The notes beneath the pieces were generated by a model. The model was not told the origin of the DNA. It worked only from the letters and a program-made list of their open reading frames with translations, and searched no databases. 64,000 nucleotides of DNA from Sphingobacterium nematocida (GTDB lineage: Bacteria; Bacteroidota; Bacteroidia; Sphingobacteriales; Sphingobacteriaceae), in NCBI RefSeq assembly GCF_900168125.1, contig NZ_FUZF01000007.1, positions 1 to 64,000 of the forward strand, read 5' to 3'. Both the position numbers and the translations under genes were made by a program. Shown here piece by piece: positions 28,295-37,734 of the stretch (positions are counted from its first letter, which is position 1; every line of letters begins with the position of its first letter).

Positions 28295-30115
28295 TTACCA
28301 GTTAGGGTTTTGGATCCATTTTCCATTTGTTAATTCGATCATACGGTCTTGTATAGGCAATAAATAGTCCCGGTTTAGCTTGAAGCCGTATCCATTTGGC
28401 ATAACCTGTTTGTACGGATCGATATATCTTGTTGAAGCACCTGCTGCACCGGTTAAATAAAAGTTGATGGATTTACCTGCCGGAGCCGTATCGAAGTACA
28501 GCAATGCATCTTTATAAAAACCAGTGGACGTGTTCTGCGCAGCTAAATTACTTCCTTGAAATAGTGCACCTAAAGGTCGCTTGCCTACAATAAGTACATC
28601 GGCAGCTGCCCAACGCATAATATCTGCCAATCGGGTACCCTCAGCCACTAATTCTACCCTGCGCTCGCGTCTGATAGCCTGAAGCTCTTTAGATAATGTA
28701 CGAAATGGATAATCACTAGATGTATTATATTCTCTATCAAAATTGACATCTGGCATACCTACGCGTTGACGCAAAGGACGCAATGCATTGGCAGCTAGCG
28801 TTGGGTCGTCGCCAAGCTCGATGCTAGCTTCTGCATAATTTAATAATACCTCTGCATATCTAAACAACACTACAGGCGCTGCACTCATGCCATCATCGGC
28901 GGTAGCAGCTTGATTGTTATACTCTATATATTTATACATAGGGTAGCCTGTTGTACTTCTGTTGAACCCACTTTGATTGATAGGAGGATATGCTGCTACT
29001 ACACCGCCTGGACGTATCGGTTGTCCAGGGACACCAACTGTCTGAAATAAGCGGGGATCTCGTAATGAGGGTTGCAACTCGGCACCATATGTGGCCTGTG
29101 CAGTCTCGCGAGGAGCCCCAACAAATGGCTGCCCGGCAGTAGTTAGATAATCATCGACCAAACTCAATGTCAACCCTATATCTCCACCTCCAGTAGATAA
29201 ATACTTGGACGTACCATGACCTATATTTTCGGCAGGATTGTATTTACGCCACAAGAGCACCTCATTATTGCTGCGCAAATCCGTGCTGATAAACATATTC
29301 TTATAGTCTTCGTTTGGCTTGTTTGTACTATAGACCCTCCAACGCCCAGCGTCCATTATTTTCTTGGACGCGTCACGAGCGGCTCTCAAATACGATTGAA
29401 TCTTTTCATCGGTTACATCTTTACTAGCAAAACCCGTGGCTTTGGCTTTATGGTACTTCTGCCATGTACCTTCATACAATCCAACCCTGGATATCATGGC
29501 CAAAGCTACATCTTTATGAATACGCATGGTATTGCTGTTAGACTGTACAGATAACAGTTCGCTGGCATATTCTAAGTCTTTTAATATGGAATCCACAATC
29601 ACGAGGCGACTGTCGCGCGCTAAAAGTGTAGACTCATCATCAGCACTCAAAATCGAGTTGACCCAGCTCACATCGCCATATTTATTGACTAAACTGAAAT
29701 AAAACCAAGCTCTGAAAAAATAAGCCTCGCCCAGGTATTGATTGACATCAGCAATACTTCCTTTGGCTAATGGAGCCTTGGTCAAAAAGAAGTTTATTCC
29801 TCTAATTTGATTATATTCCGTCAAGGCGACTGCATTTGAACGCGTGAGCTGTCCATTTAACCGGGTATTGACCGCAGTAAAAATCATATTGTCGGTGCGA
29901 GCGTCATCAAATGCAACACCTACCCCTCCTGTAGTGCTAGGATGGCCAGGCAACTGTTCATAAAACTGATTCATATACAATCGTAACTCATTGACGGTGG
30001 CTAAACTTCCTGTAGTCGAAAGCTGATCTTGAGGCATACGATTTAGAAAATCATCATTGCAGCTTGCAAAAACCAGCAATGTGAATAGTAGATATAAATA
30101 TTTAATAATTTTCAT
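28295..30115 (-). CDS. SusD/RagB-family lipoprotein (PUL C)
   Basis: This 606-residue lipoprotein has the lipobox FASC near residue 19. Segments RVGLYEGTWQKYHKAKA in mid-protein, AIRRERRVELVAEGTRLADIMRW and a final QNPNW place it with the PUL A and B SusD proteins. It probably forms the lid of the SusC encoded 11 bp upstream. The BACON-like lipoprotein gene starts five bases after its stop, so all four genes of this operon are tightly packed. Confidence 0.95.
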   Translation of the reverse strand: MKIIKYLYLLFTLLVFASCNDDFLNRMPQDQLSTTGSLATVNELRLYMNQFYEQLPGHPSTTGGVGVAFDDARTDNMIFTAVNTRLNGQLTRSNAVALTEYNQIRGINFFLTKAPLAKGSIADVNQYLGEAYFFRAWFYFSLVNKYGDVSWVNSILSADDESTLLARDSRLVIVDSILKDLEYASELLSVQSNSNTMRIHKDVALAMISRVGLYEGTWQKYHKAKATGFASKDVTDEKIQSYLRAARDASKKIMDAGRWRVYSTNKPNEDYKNMFISTDLRSNNEVLLWRKYNPAENIGHGTSKYLSTGGGDIGLTLSLVDDYLTTAGQPFVGAPRETAQATYGAELQPSLRDPRLFQTVGVPGQPIRPGGVVAAYPPINQSGFNRSTTGYPMYKYIEYNNQAATADDGMSAAPVVLFRYAEVLLNYAEASIELGDDPTLAANALRPLRQRVGMPDVNFDREYNTSSDYPFRTLSKELQAIRRERRVELVAEGTRLADIMRWAAADVLIVGKRPLGALFQGSNLAAQNTSTGFYKDALLYFDTAPAGKSINFYLTGAAGASTRYIDPYKQVMPNGYGFKLNRDYLLPIQDRMIELTNGKWIQNPNW

Positions 30116-30126
30116 TGTTCCAAGAT

Positions 30127-33100
30127 TTAAAAGGTAAGGTTCAATCCGAAAGAATAGACTTTACTCAAAGGATATAATTTTCCTGTGCCCGGTCCGCCAA
30201 CTGTTGTTTCTGGATCAAACATGCCCATAAGTTTAGTGAAGGTGAGTAAATTTTCTCCGCTACCAAATACGGTCAATCGGTTAACCTTAAATTTATTGGT
30301 CCATGTATTGGCAAAGGTATAATTGACCGTTAAATTTTTGAGCCTAATATAGGATGCATTCTGTATGTACCTGCTGGAAGGGGACTGTGTCTTATTCGCA
30401 TAGGAATTGATGGCTCCAACTGGTGAAATATAGGGGTTAGGATAGTAAGCATCAGGATTAGTCTCGCTATAATAGTCCAAATGCTCTTTAAAGACATTGA
30501 CCTGTGCCAAAGAACCGGAGCCCCAGAAGTAGGCGTCTAATGCTCCAGGCAAGAACTGCTGTTTACCAACGCCTTGCCACAACATATTCATACCCCATCC
30601 TTTATAATTCAACCCTCCGGAGAGATTGAAATTGTATCTTGCGCTACTATTGCCAATAATACTATAATCGCCCATATCTCCAACACGGTTTGCACCTATA
30701 TTTATTTGCCCATCGTTATTGATATCTTCATATTTGACATCTCCAGCTACCCAATCTCGTGCCGATAGGTAAGATCGATCTAACTTATTGTATTCTGTCG
30801 CCTCTTCGGCAGAACGAATAAGACTATTTGCAGTATACCCCCAGATCTCTCCCACTTCTTTGCCTTCATACCAAGCTCCAGAAGGATTAAACTTAGTCGG
30901 GTTTTGATACTTGGTAACAATAGACTTGTAGTCTGTCAGCATAATACCGATATCATAGCTCAAGTCGTCTGAAATTTTATCACGCCATTTTAACGAGAGC
31001 TCCCAGCCTCTAGTTCTCAGATCGGCATTGTTTGTTTGCGGTGGCGTAGCTCCGAACATATCGGCCACATCCCTAGATGGCCCCAACATATCGCGCGTAT
31101 TACGCTGATACCATTCTACTGTACCTGACAACCTGTTATCTAATACGGTAAAGTCTGTACCAATATTAAAACTTTGCACCTTTTCCCACGTAATCAACGG
31201 ATTGAATGCGGATGGAGATTGGATATAACTCTCTCTTTTATCGCCAAAATAATATTTTCCACCTGCACCTAAATTAGGCACAACAATGTTCAGTGATTCT
31301 AGGTAAGCGTATCTACCTGCCCCTGCTTGATTCCCTAAATTGCCATAAGAACTACGTATTTTGAATTGATTGATCCAGCTTATTTTGTCTTTGAAAAATT
31401 GCAACTCGCTCATATTTACCGCAGCAGACACAGACGGAAAAAAGCCCCAACGCTGATCTTCGGCAAAGCGCGATGAGCCATCATAACGTCCGTTTACTTC
31501 CAACAAAAAGGTGTTTGCATAGTTGTAATTTGCACGGGCAAAAAAGCCTCTGGTGGCCCAATGGTTTCGCACTTCTTTGGATGATTTAGTACCTGTAGCA
31601 AGATCAGTACCTGGTCTATCAAAAGAAATAAGTTCGGTAGCCGATGCGCTAAGCTCCTTTAATTGGTTATACTCCTGTTGAAAACCTGCAGTAAAGTCAA
31701 TCTGATGCTTTTCAAGGTCTACCTTATAATTCGTATATATGTTGGGAGAGATATAGGTCTCTTCTTGCATAGTACGAGCAAAACTACCCGAAAGAGGGAT
31801 ATTGTATTCTGAACGATTTACCAGTATAGGCGTATTATCAATTCCATAAATCGTACCTGGTATTTTCAATACCGAATTTTCATAATTGAACTTACGAAGA
31901 TTCAGGTCCGTAAAAATCTTCCAATTTTTAAGTGGGGTAAATTCCAGACCACCAAGTATAGCTAAGGTACCATTACTCGTCTTATCTTCGGCGCCTGATT
32001 GCAAATAAGGAACAATAGATTGCTCGGTAAAATTTCCATAAAAGTCGTAAGGGGAAACATTGGGACGCATACGTGCCAGATTGTGAAAAAACATACCTTC
32101 AAAACCTGCTAGTGGAGATAGATTGTTACCCTGCGTATACTTTACATTTGTTTTTAATTTAACAAAATTGGTTAGCTCAGAATTGACGGATACGTTGAAA
32201 TTATAACGGTTGTAGTCGATATCTGCATAGCGTAACGATCCGCCTTCATTATAATAACCACCAGATACAAAAAACTGGGTACCATCGTTTCCGCCACTCA
32301 TATTCATATTATAATTCTGACGGACAGCATAAGGCTTGTAATGAAAATTAAACCAGTCTGTATTGGCCACCCCATTGGAACTATTTTCCCAACTTCCGTA
32401 ATTATTGGTATTAACTTCTGGAAAGATGGATACCGATGTCGGATCGTTGATATACTGCTGCAATAAAGCTATTTTTTCTTCGGAATATTGCTTCGTTCCT
32501 AAGGCATTGAACGTACCAGCATTAAAGTAATTTGCAAAATCAACCGAATTGGCCATATCGAGCAAGTTAACCGGGGAAGTAAAACCGGTATTGCTACTGA
32601 TGTGAACCTGCTTACGACCCGATTTACCTTTTTTGGTAGTTACCAAAATAACACCGTAGGCCGCTCTAGACCCATAAATGGCTGCGGCAGATGCGTCTTT
32701 CAAGACAGAAATATTCTCTATATCGCTCGGATTTACATCAGATAACGACATCTCCATTCCATCGACAAGCACATAAGGTTGATCTGAACCACTTAAATTG
32801 CCCGTACCACGTACATTTAATTTAAAAGATTGCCCGGGCTTGGTGTTACCATTAACACTTACGTTTAAACCAGGCATCACGCCTTGAAGACTTTGCGTAA
32901 CATTGACAACTGGACGATTTTCTAGATCTTCGCCAGAGATCGTAGCCACTGAGCCCGTTAAATTGACACGCTTTTGGGTACCATAGCCGACGACTACAAC
33001 TTCTTCTAATTGTGCTAAATCTTCTTCTAAAACAACCTTTAGTGGATCTTTTTGGTAAGCGACCTCTTTTCCTAAGTAGCCCAAATAACTAAACTGCAAT

Positions 33101-33618
33101 ATGGCATCAGCCTTATCTACTTCGATAGAAAACTGACCTTCATTATTTGTTCTTGTAGCTCGGCCTGAACCTTTTATTTTTACAGAAACCGATGACAATA
33201 CTTTCCCATACTTATCGACAACGACACCTGAAGCAATCTTAGCTTGTTGATCTTTATAAGCAATAAGAATGCGGTTGCCGCTTAATGTAGTGAGTTTAAA
33301 GGATTGCTCTTCAAGAATAGGAATCAATAAGTCCTTCCAATTGACTTGGTGTACATTGATATCTTTAACACGAATATCTTTTAAAAGATTGTCATGGTAA
33401 ATAAATGACACATCAGTCTGCTCTTCTATAGATAGTAGCAGGTTCTTTAGATTGATATCTTTGAAACGAAGTGATACCGTACCCTGCGCTTTAACGTCCA
33501 AAGTGACATGGCTCGCTGCGAAAGTGGTAAAGAATAGGAGAATAAATTTGACCATCAAGATCCATTTAAGATAACACGTTATCGGCACATGAGTACCGAT
33601 GTGTGGTTTTTTTTTCAT
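30127..33618 (-). CDS. SusC-like TonB-dependent transporter with STN domain (PUL C)
   Basis: The start at 33618 (MKKKPHIG) gives 1,163 residues. An in-frame ATG at 33642 would add eight residues and remains possible. A hydrophobic signal segment (WILMVKFILLFFTTFAASH) is followed by an STN domain at about 55-120 (SLRFKDINLKNLLLSIEEQ). A carboxypeptidase-like domain (ASGVVVDKYGKVLSSVSVK), the TonB-box-like EEVVVVGYGTQ, a plug with YVLVDGMEMSLSDVNPSDIE and LKDASAAAIYGSRAAYGVILV, and a barrel ending GLNLTF complete it. It imports the glycan of PUL C and signals to FecR. A structured leader separates it from fecR. Confidence 0.95.
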   Translation of the reverse strand: MKKKPHIGTHVPITCYLKWILMVKFILLFFTTFAASHVTLDVKAQGTVSLRFKDINLKNLLLSIEEQTDVSFIYHDNLLKDIRVKDINVHQVNWKDLLIPILEEQSFKLTTLSGNRILIAYKDQQAKIASGVVVDKYGKVLSSVSVKIKGSGRATRTNNEGQFSIEVDKADAILQFSYLGYLGKEVAYQKDPLKVVLEEDLAQLEEVVVVGYGTQKRVNLTGSVATISGEDLENRPVVNVTQSLQGVMPGLNVSVNGNTKPGQSFKLNVRGTGNLSGSDQPYVLVDGMEMSLSDVNPSDIENISVLKDASAAAIYGSRAAYGVILVTTKKGKSGRKQVHISSNTGFTSPVNLLDMANSVDFANYFNAGTFNALGTKQYSEEKIALLQQYINDPTSVSIFPEVNTNNYGSWENSSNGVANTDWFNFHYKPYAVRQNYNMNMSGGNDGTQFFVSGGYYNEGGSLRYADIDYNRYNFNVSVNSELTNFVKLKTNVKYTQGNNLSPLAGFEGMFFHNLARMRPNVSPYDFYGNFTEQSIVPYLQSGAEDKTSNGTLAILGGLEFTPLKNWKIFTDLNLRKFNYENSVLKIPGTIYGIDNTPILVNRSEYNIPLSGSFARTMQEETYISPNIYTNYKVDLEKHQIDFTAGFQQEYNQLKELSASATELISFDRPGTDLATGTKSSKEVRNHWATRGFFARANYNYANTFLLEVNGRYDGSSRFAEDQRWGFFPSVSAAVNMSELQFFKDKISWINQFKIRSSYGNLGNQAGAGRYAYLESLNIVVPNLGAGGKYYFGDKRESYIQSPSAFNPLITWEKVQSFNIGTDFTVLDNRLSGTVEWYQRNTRDMLGPSRDVADMFGATPPQTNNADLRTRGWELSLKWRDKISDDLSYDIGIMLTDYKSIVTKYQNPTKFNPSGAWYEGKEVGEIWGYTANSLIRSAEEATEYNKLDRSYLSARDWVAGDVKYEDINNDGQINIGANRVGDMGDYSIIGNSSARYNFNLSGGLNYKGWGMNMLWQGVGKQQFLPGALDAYFWGSGSLAQVNVFKEHLDYYSETNPDAYYPNPYISPVGAINSYANKTQSPSSRYIQNASYIRLKNLTVNYTFANTWTNKFKVNRLTVFGSGENLLTFTKLMGMFDPETTVGGPGTGKLYPLSKVYSFGLNLTF

Positions 33619-33640
33619 AATTTTAGAATAAATTTTAATC

Positions 33641-33725
33641 AATTGAGCATCTTACTTTCCTAGGGCTCGATGCTCGTGGTTAACTACATTGGGTACAATT
33701 TCTCTGAAAATTGTGCCCTTTTTTT
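33641..33725 (+). ncRNA. Candidate cis-antisense sRNA opposite the susC leader (PUL C)
   Basis: In the fecR-susC gap the + strand (antisense to susC) carries two hairpins. GAGCATC (33645-33651) pairs with GATGCTC (33669-33675). An 11-bp stem follows (33691-33701 with 33708-33718, one G-T pair) and runs directly into seven T residues. The T-tract makes sense only as a terminator of rightward transcription, yet both flanking genes are leftward. A TAAATTTT box (33629-33636) is one base off the TAnnTTTG consensus and would start an RNA of about 85 nt. The layout fits DonS-type PUL-repressing RNAs. The -33 element is not convincing. Confidence 0.45.
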
Positions 33726-33756
33726 ACGGATATTTTCTTATCATTTTGGCATTATT

Positions 33757-34809
33757 TTAATCAATAAAAATAGTGTCTCTTTCTACAGTATATTTAATCT
33801 GTCCACCGGTCTGATTCAAAAACTTTAACACATCTTCGCACTCAGGCTCCTGAAAAACACCACTAAACTCTTTATTTTGCTGTTTATCGCTCTTTAATAT
33901 AATTACCCGATTGTACCATCGGCTTAATTTCTCCACTACCGAAGGTAGTGGGTCGGCATTTAACACCAGCTTATTTTCAATCCATTTTAGCTCTAAACCT
34001 TCGTTGGTTAAAGGGTTGATCTTCTTGTAAACGACCTGCAGATCTACCGCTTCTACCGCGTGCTGCGAATTCTTATGAAGTTCATGAGTTCCTCTTTTCG
34101 AAACAACAACCCGATCTCCGGGTGTTAAGATATATTCTTGCTTCGTATTGTCCGTAACATTTAATTTTACCTTGCCCTCGATTAACGAAGTTTCAGTCTG
34201 ATGATCGTCGGGATAGGAACGAACGTTAAACACGGTACCTAACACTTCAATGAGAGCTTCTGCAGTATGTACATGTAAAGGCAGATTCTTGTTTTTAGCG
34301 ACAGAAAAATATGCCTCACCTACTAAACTAATGTCTCTATGTTTGCTGCCATAGCCACTTTTTACTTTTAACTCACTCTCATTATTTAGCCATATCTCTG
34401 TACCATCAACAAGTTTAAAAAACTTGCGCTCGCCTTTCTGCGTGCGTACAGTTTGCCATTGTTCCTTGACAGCTACCGGTTTGCCTTTGTAAAATGTGAA
34501 CCAACAAAAAGCGAAAGCTACTATTACAGCGGCTACTGCAAATAGAGGCCTAAGATACCTGCGAATAGACTTCGTAGGAACAGGTGATTCGATTAAATTC
34601 AACGAGTTAGGCCTCGTTTTTTCATAAACGATTTGAGCTTCAATATCTGTTGGTAATGAGTCTGCTTGCTTTTCTAAAAACCGAAGCATTTCAGCGACAT
34701 TGTCGTCTTGTATTGCAGCATAGTGCAAGCACTCCCGCTCTTGTTCAGAAAGGGTACCTTTTAGAAGTTTTTCGAAAAGCTCTAATAACTGCTGCTCAGA
34801 TAAAGACAT
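33757..34809 (-). CDS. FecR-family anti-sigma factor (PUL C)
   Basis: This 350-residue protein has an N-terminal sigma-binding region (EQQLLELFEKLLKGTLSEQE) and a transmembrane helix near residues 88-108 (LFAVAAVIVAFAFCWFTFY). The periplasmic FecR domain has TQKGERKFFKLVDGTEIWLN, GEAYFSVAKN and VLGTVFNV, and a shorter DUF4974-like C-terminus follows (DPLPSVVEKLSRWYN). It should control the sigma factor encoded 62 bp upstream in response to the PUL C SusC. The susC gene starts 138 bp downstream, the longest such gap among the PULs here, and that gap contains the candidate antisense RNA. Confidence 0.93.
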   Translation of the reverse strand: MSLSEQQLLELFEKLLKGTLSEQERECLHYAAIQDDNVAEMLRFLEKQADSLPTDIEAQIVYEKTRPNSLNLIESPVPTKSIRRYLRPLFAVAAVIVAFAFCWFTFYKGKPVAVKEQWQTVRTQKGERKFFKLVDGTEIWLNNESELKVKSGYGSKHRDISLVGEAYFSVAKNKNLPLHVHTAEALIEVLGTVFNVRSYPDDHQTETSLIEGKVKLNVTDNTKQEYILTPGDRVVVSKRGTHELHKNSQHAVEAVDLQVVYKKINPLTNEGLELKWIENKLVLNADPLPSVVEKLSRWYNRVIILKSDKQQNKEFSGVFQEPECEDVLKFLNQTGGQIKYTVERDTIFID

Positions 34810-34871
34810 ACATAATCGTTGTTTACTATAGATATAGACACCAACGAATCAGAAAACCCCCAATACTATTT

Positions 34872-35426
34872 TTACTTTTTGTATTTTAATGTCTCCCAAA
34901 GTTTTTTGATAGCGATCTGGATATGGCGATCCACGGTTTTTACGGAAATATCCATCTTTTCGGCCGTCTCTTTGTAGGATCGCTTTTCCTCTTTGACATA
35001 TTGGAATGCCTGCTTTGTCTTTTCGGGCAATTGCTCGATAGCATGATGAATACGACTCAACGATTCGGATTGTATGAAAATATGCTCTGGCGAACTATTG
35101 TCTAGTCGTGTGTCTTGATCTTCGAGCTCTTCCGGAGTTGAAAAAGTGAGTGACCGTACACGCCCAATATTCAGGCATTTATTCTTTACCGACCGCAGCA
35201 TATAGTGTTCAACAGATGAAATGTGTACCAAATCTGGCCCTAAGTGCCACATCTTCCACATAATCTCGGAAGCTACGTCTTCAGCTAAATGGCTGTCTTT
35301 GAGAAATGAATACGCATAAATACGTAGCGGTTGAAAATTTGAAATAAAAAAAGTCTTAAAAACGGACTCATCCCGATTTATACCGATAGCTTTTTTATCA
35401 TAATCTGAAAGCGGTTTAATAGTCAT
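34872..35426 (-). CDS. ECF sigma factor, FecI-like (PUL C)
   Basis: This 184-residue ECF sigma has region 2 (FISNFQPLRIYAYSFLKDSH, then LAEDVASEIMWKMWHL) and region 4 (LPEKTKQAFQYVKEEK, then YKETAEKMDISVKTVDRHIQIA). Its C-terminus is charged (LWETLKYKK), unlike the hydrophobic tails of the other sigma factors in the window. It is the first gene of PUL C and should direct RNA polymerase to the susC promoter after release by FecR. Confidence 0.92.
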   Translation of the reverse strand: MTIKPLSDYDKKAIGINRDESVFKTFFISNFQPLRIYAYSFLKDSHLAEDVASEIMWKMWHLGPDLVHISSVEHYMLRSVKNKCLNIGRVRSLTFSTPEELEDQDTRLDNSSPEHIFIQSESLSRIHHAIEQLPEKTKQAFQYVKEEKRSYKETAEKMDISVKTVDRHIQIAIKKLWETLKYKK

Positions 35427-35536
35427 CTCGTTAATTTAGACTCCGCAAGTTAACTATAAAAATAGTAACATTCAAAATTGCTAAAAGCTTCTACCTCAGA
35501 AATTGGTTGAGCCAAAAGGAACGGCTAAGAATTAAA

Positions 35537-35568
35537 AAAACTCAAAAACAGTACTGTTTTTGAGTTTT
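35537..35568 (-). terminator. 32-bp perfect palindromic terminator
   Basis: AAAACTCAAAAACAGT (35537-35552) is followed by its exact reverse complement (35553-35568). On the minus strand it is followed by further T residues (35534-35536 complement), giving a terminator 36 bp after the thioredoxin-family gene. It insulates locus D from the sigma gene of PUL C, which starts 110 bp further on. Confidence 0.85.
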
Positions 35569-35604
35569 AAGATCAATTTCTGATCACTTGAAAAGTCCTT
35601 TAAT

Positions 35605-37722
35605 TTAACCTTTTTGTAGAGAGTCTGCCGGTATTCTATCCCTAAACATGGTAAAGGCTTCGATATTCATCTGATCGGTCTCTACAGACAGTATATTATC
35701 GAGTATTTTCTTTAACAATCTGTTCTGTTCAGCTGTCCCCTTATTGGGTACACTTAAAGCTCTATAGCTAGCAAATACTCTATTTTTACCTTTGAACTTT
35801 ACTAAATTTTTATCCAAAAATTCAAGAACACCATCCATATCTTCCTTTTCCGAGAGACGAACCAATTGCAATAGATTTTTTGTTTCGGAACTAGCATTCA
35901 GTTGAAAGGACTCTAACAATGGAAATTGTTCATCCAAGAACCGAGGTTGCCTAAATTGTGCCTGATAATTCATCACAATCTTAGGAAATACCGAATCTAC
36001 TAATTCCTGAAAATCATACCAACCTAAATTCTTGGTAAACTGAGCGTGATTTGTCATAAAAAACTGCATTCTTTCTGACTTAGTCGACTGGGCGTACTTA
36101 TAAACAAATGCGTATTCTTTGGATAGACGCTGTGTTGAGCTTAATGTTTTAAAAAGTGAATCAACTAACATCTCACCTCTACCACGCTGACCTGCTTCAA
36201 AATACCCTTTAGCAAGTTGATCTATCAGATCTGGTGTTCTAGCAGACTTGTCTTGATAGGTCTTAATAAGGTCCGCTAGTGGCGTAGACTTTAGACCGCT
36301 CTCTAACTTCTGGATCAACTCATCGCCACTCATAAAGCCAACGATACGGTGTAATTCCTTCCCTTGCAAATCTAGAATAAGATAAGTAGGATATGCATTG
36401 ATAGCATATTTTTTGCGTATTTCTACACCTTCTCCCTTTTCGGCATTGACCTTGAGTGCCAAAAACTTGTCATTGATATAGCTTCCAACTTTAGGAAGAG
36501 GAAAAACGGATCGATCCATTTCCTTACAAGGTCCACACCAATCGGTATAAGCATCTAGAAATACCAGCTTACGATCATTAGCGGCCTGTTGTAAAGCTTG
36601 GAATAGCGGTATAGTTTTAAAGTCTACTCCGTCTTTCATCTTTACCTTTTGAATATCACCTAAAATACGGGTTAGCATTTTTTGGTTGTATTCCGATTGT
36701 GCAGGGATATAATTTACCATTAGCTCTTCTTGAATATCGTTGATTACTAAGGAATCGATAGTCTTATCGGCTTTGAATCCTAGCATGATGATGAAACGAT
36801 CTGCTTCTCTCAACTTTGGAAAAGTTGATTTTAACACTTGAAGAGCGGGTAATGTTCTACCATAGGCAAGACGAGCATCCAAAATAGTCAGAAGAGGACT
36901 TACCTCTGGCAAATCTTTAATCTGAGCTTGCTGTGCGAATGTTTTAGCATGGGCTATTTTTTGCGCGTCTGCAGTAAGATTGCCATTAACATAAGGCATG
37001 ATTTCTACACGCAGCATACGTGTTAGATAACTGTTTACCGTCTGCTCTCCCACCGACTTGCGATAAGCATCTTGTCGTTTGAGTAAATCGGAAATACGTG
37101 TATCGGTAGCTTTTTGGGTATAGCGTTCAAAGATATACCAGTTTTCAGGAAGTACACGTTTCGCATCTGACAATGACTTATAATAAGCATCGATTACAGC
37201 AAACCCCTCGGTTTCATTATCTGACTTCATGATAGAAAAGGCATAGTCATTGACTAACTGAGCGCTGCGCTCGCCTTTTTTATATCGCTCCACAATACGC
37301 TCCTCTGATCGGTCTTTATCTAAACCCTTTTCTACAGACTCAATAAATAAGGCTACGCTAGATGACCCTACAACACGATGTACTTCTGTACCACTAGCAT
37401 CTTGCATAACAAAAGTTGGGTAACCCGTTACTTTGTTTGATTTGGCCAATTGTACGCCCTCGCCCTTCTCTGCATTAATCTTAACAAAGACGAAGCGCTT
37501 ACGCATCATATCCTGCACTTTAGGATCGGTAAACACTTCCTTATCCATGACTTTACACGGAAGACACCAATCCGTATAAAAGTCAATAAACAAAAGCCTA
37601 TTGTTCTTCTTTGCTTCCGCCAGCCCTTCTTTATATGAAGTAAGAACCTCGACTGGTTGCTGTCCCAATAGCATAATTGGACAGCAGAATAGTACGATAA
37701 GTAATTTTAGTTTGTTTAACAT
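35605..37722 (-). CDS. Secreted protein with two thioredoxin domains
   Basis: This 705-residue protein has a signal peptide (to MLLGQQ) and a clear internal duplication. Thioredoxin domain 1 (about 25-135) has active site WCLPC (Cys53, Cys56) and cis-Pro loop GYPTF. Domain 2 (about 368-478) has WCGPC (Cys396, Cys399) and AYPTY. Both share the INAEKGEGV/VNAEKGEGV segment. Each is followed by a ~200-residue helical region. It would act in the periplasm or outer membrane as a disulfide reductase or isomerase. It is the last gene of locus D, 12 bp after the PKD-like lipoprotein. The two active-site dipeptides differ (LP versus GP), suggesting different redox potentials. Confidence 0.9.
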   Translation of the reverse strand: MLNKLKLLIVLFCCPIMLLGQQPVEVLTSYKEGLAEAKKNNRLLFIDFYTDWCLPCKVMDKEVFTDPKVQDMMRKRFVFVKINAEKGEGVQLAKSNKVTGYPTFVMQDASGTEVHRVVGSSSVALFIESVEKGLDKDRSEERIVERYKKGERSAQLVNDYAFSIMKSDNETEGFAVIDAYYKSLSDAKRVLPENWYIFERYTQKATDTRISDLLKRQDAYRKSVGEQTVNSYLTRMLRVEIMPYVNGNLTADAQKIAHAKTFAQQAQIKDLPEVSPLLTILDARLAYGRTLPALQVLKSTFPKLREADRFIIMLGFKADKTIDSLVINDIQEELMVNYIPAQSEYNQKMLTRILGDIQKVKMKDGVDFKTIPLFQALQQAANDRKLVFLDAYTDWCGPCKEMDRSVFPLPKVGSYINDKFLALKVNAEKGEGVEIRKKYAINAYPTYLILDLQGKELHRIVGFMSGDELIQKLESGLKSTPLADLIKTYQDKSARTPDLIDQLAKGYFEAGQRGRGEMLVDSLFKTLSSTQRLSKEYAFVYKYAQSTKSERMQFFMTNHAQFTKNLGWYDFQELVDSVFPKIVMNYQAQFRQPRFLDEQFPLLESFQLNASSETKNLLQLVRLSEKEDMDGVLEFLDKNLVKFKGKNRVFASYRALSVPNKGTAEQNRLLKKILDNILSVETDQMNIEAFTMFRDRIPADSLQKG

Positions 37723-37734
37723 TTCTTTTATTTC

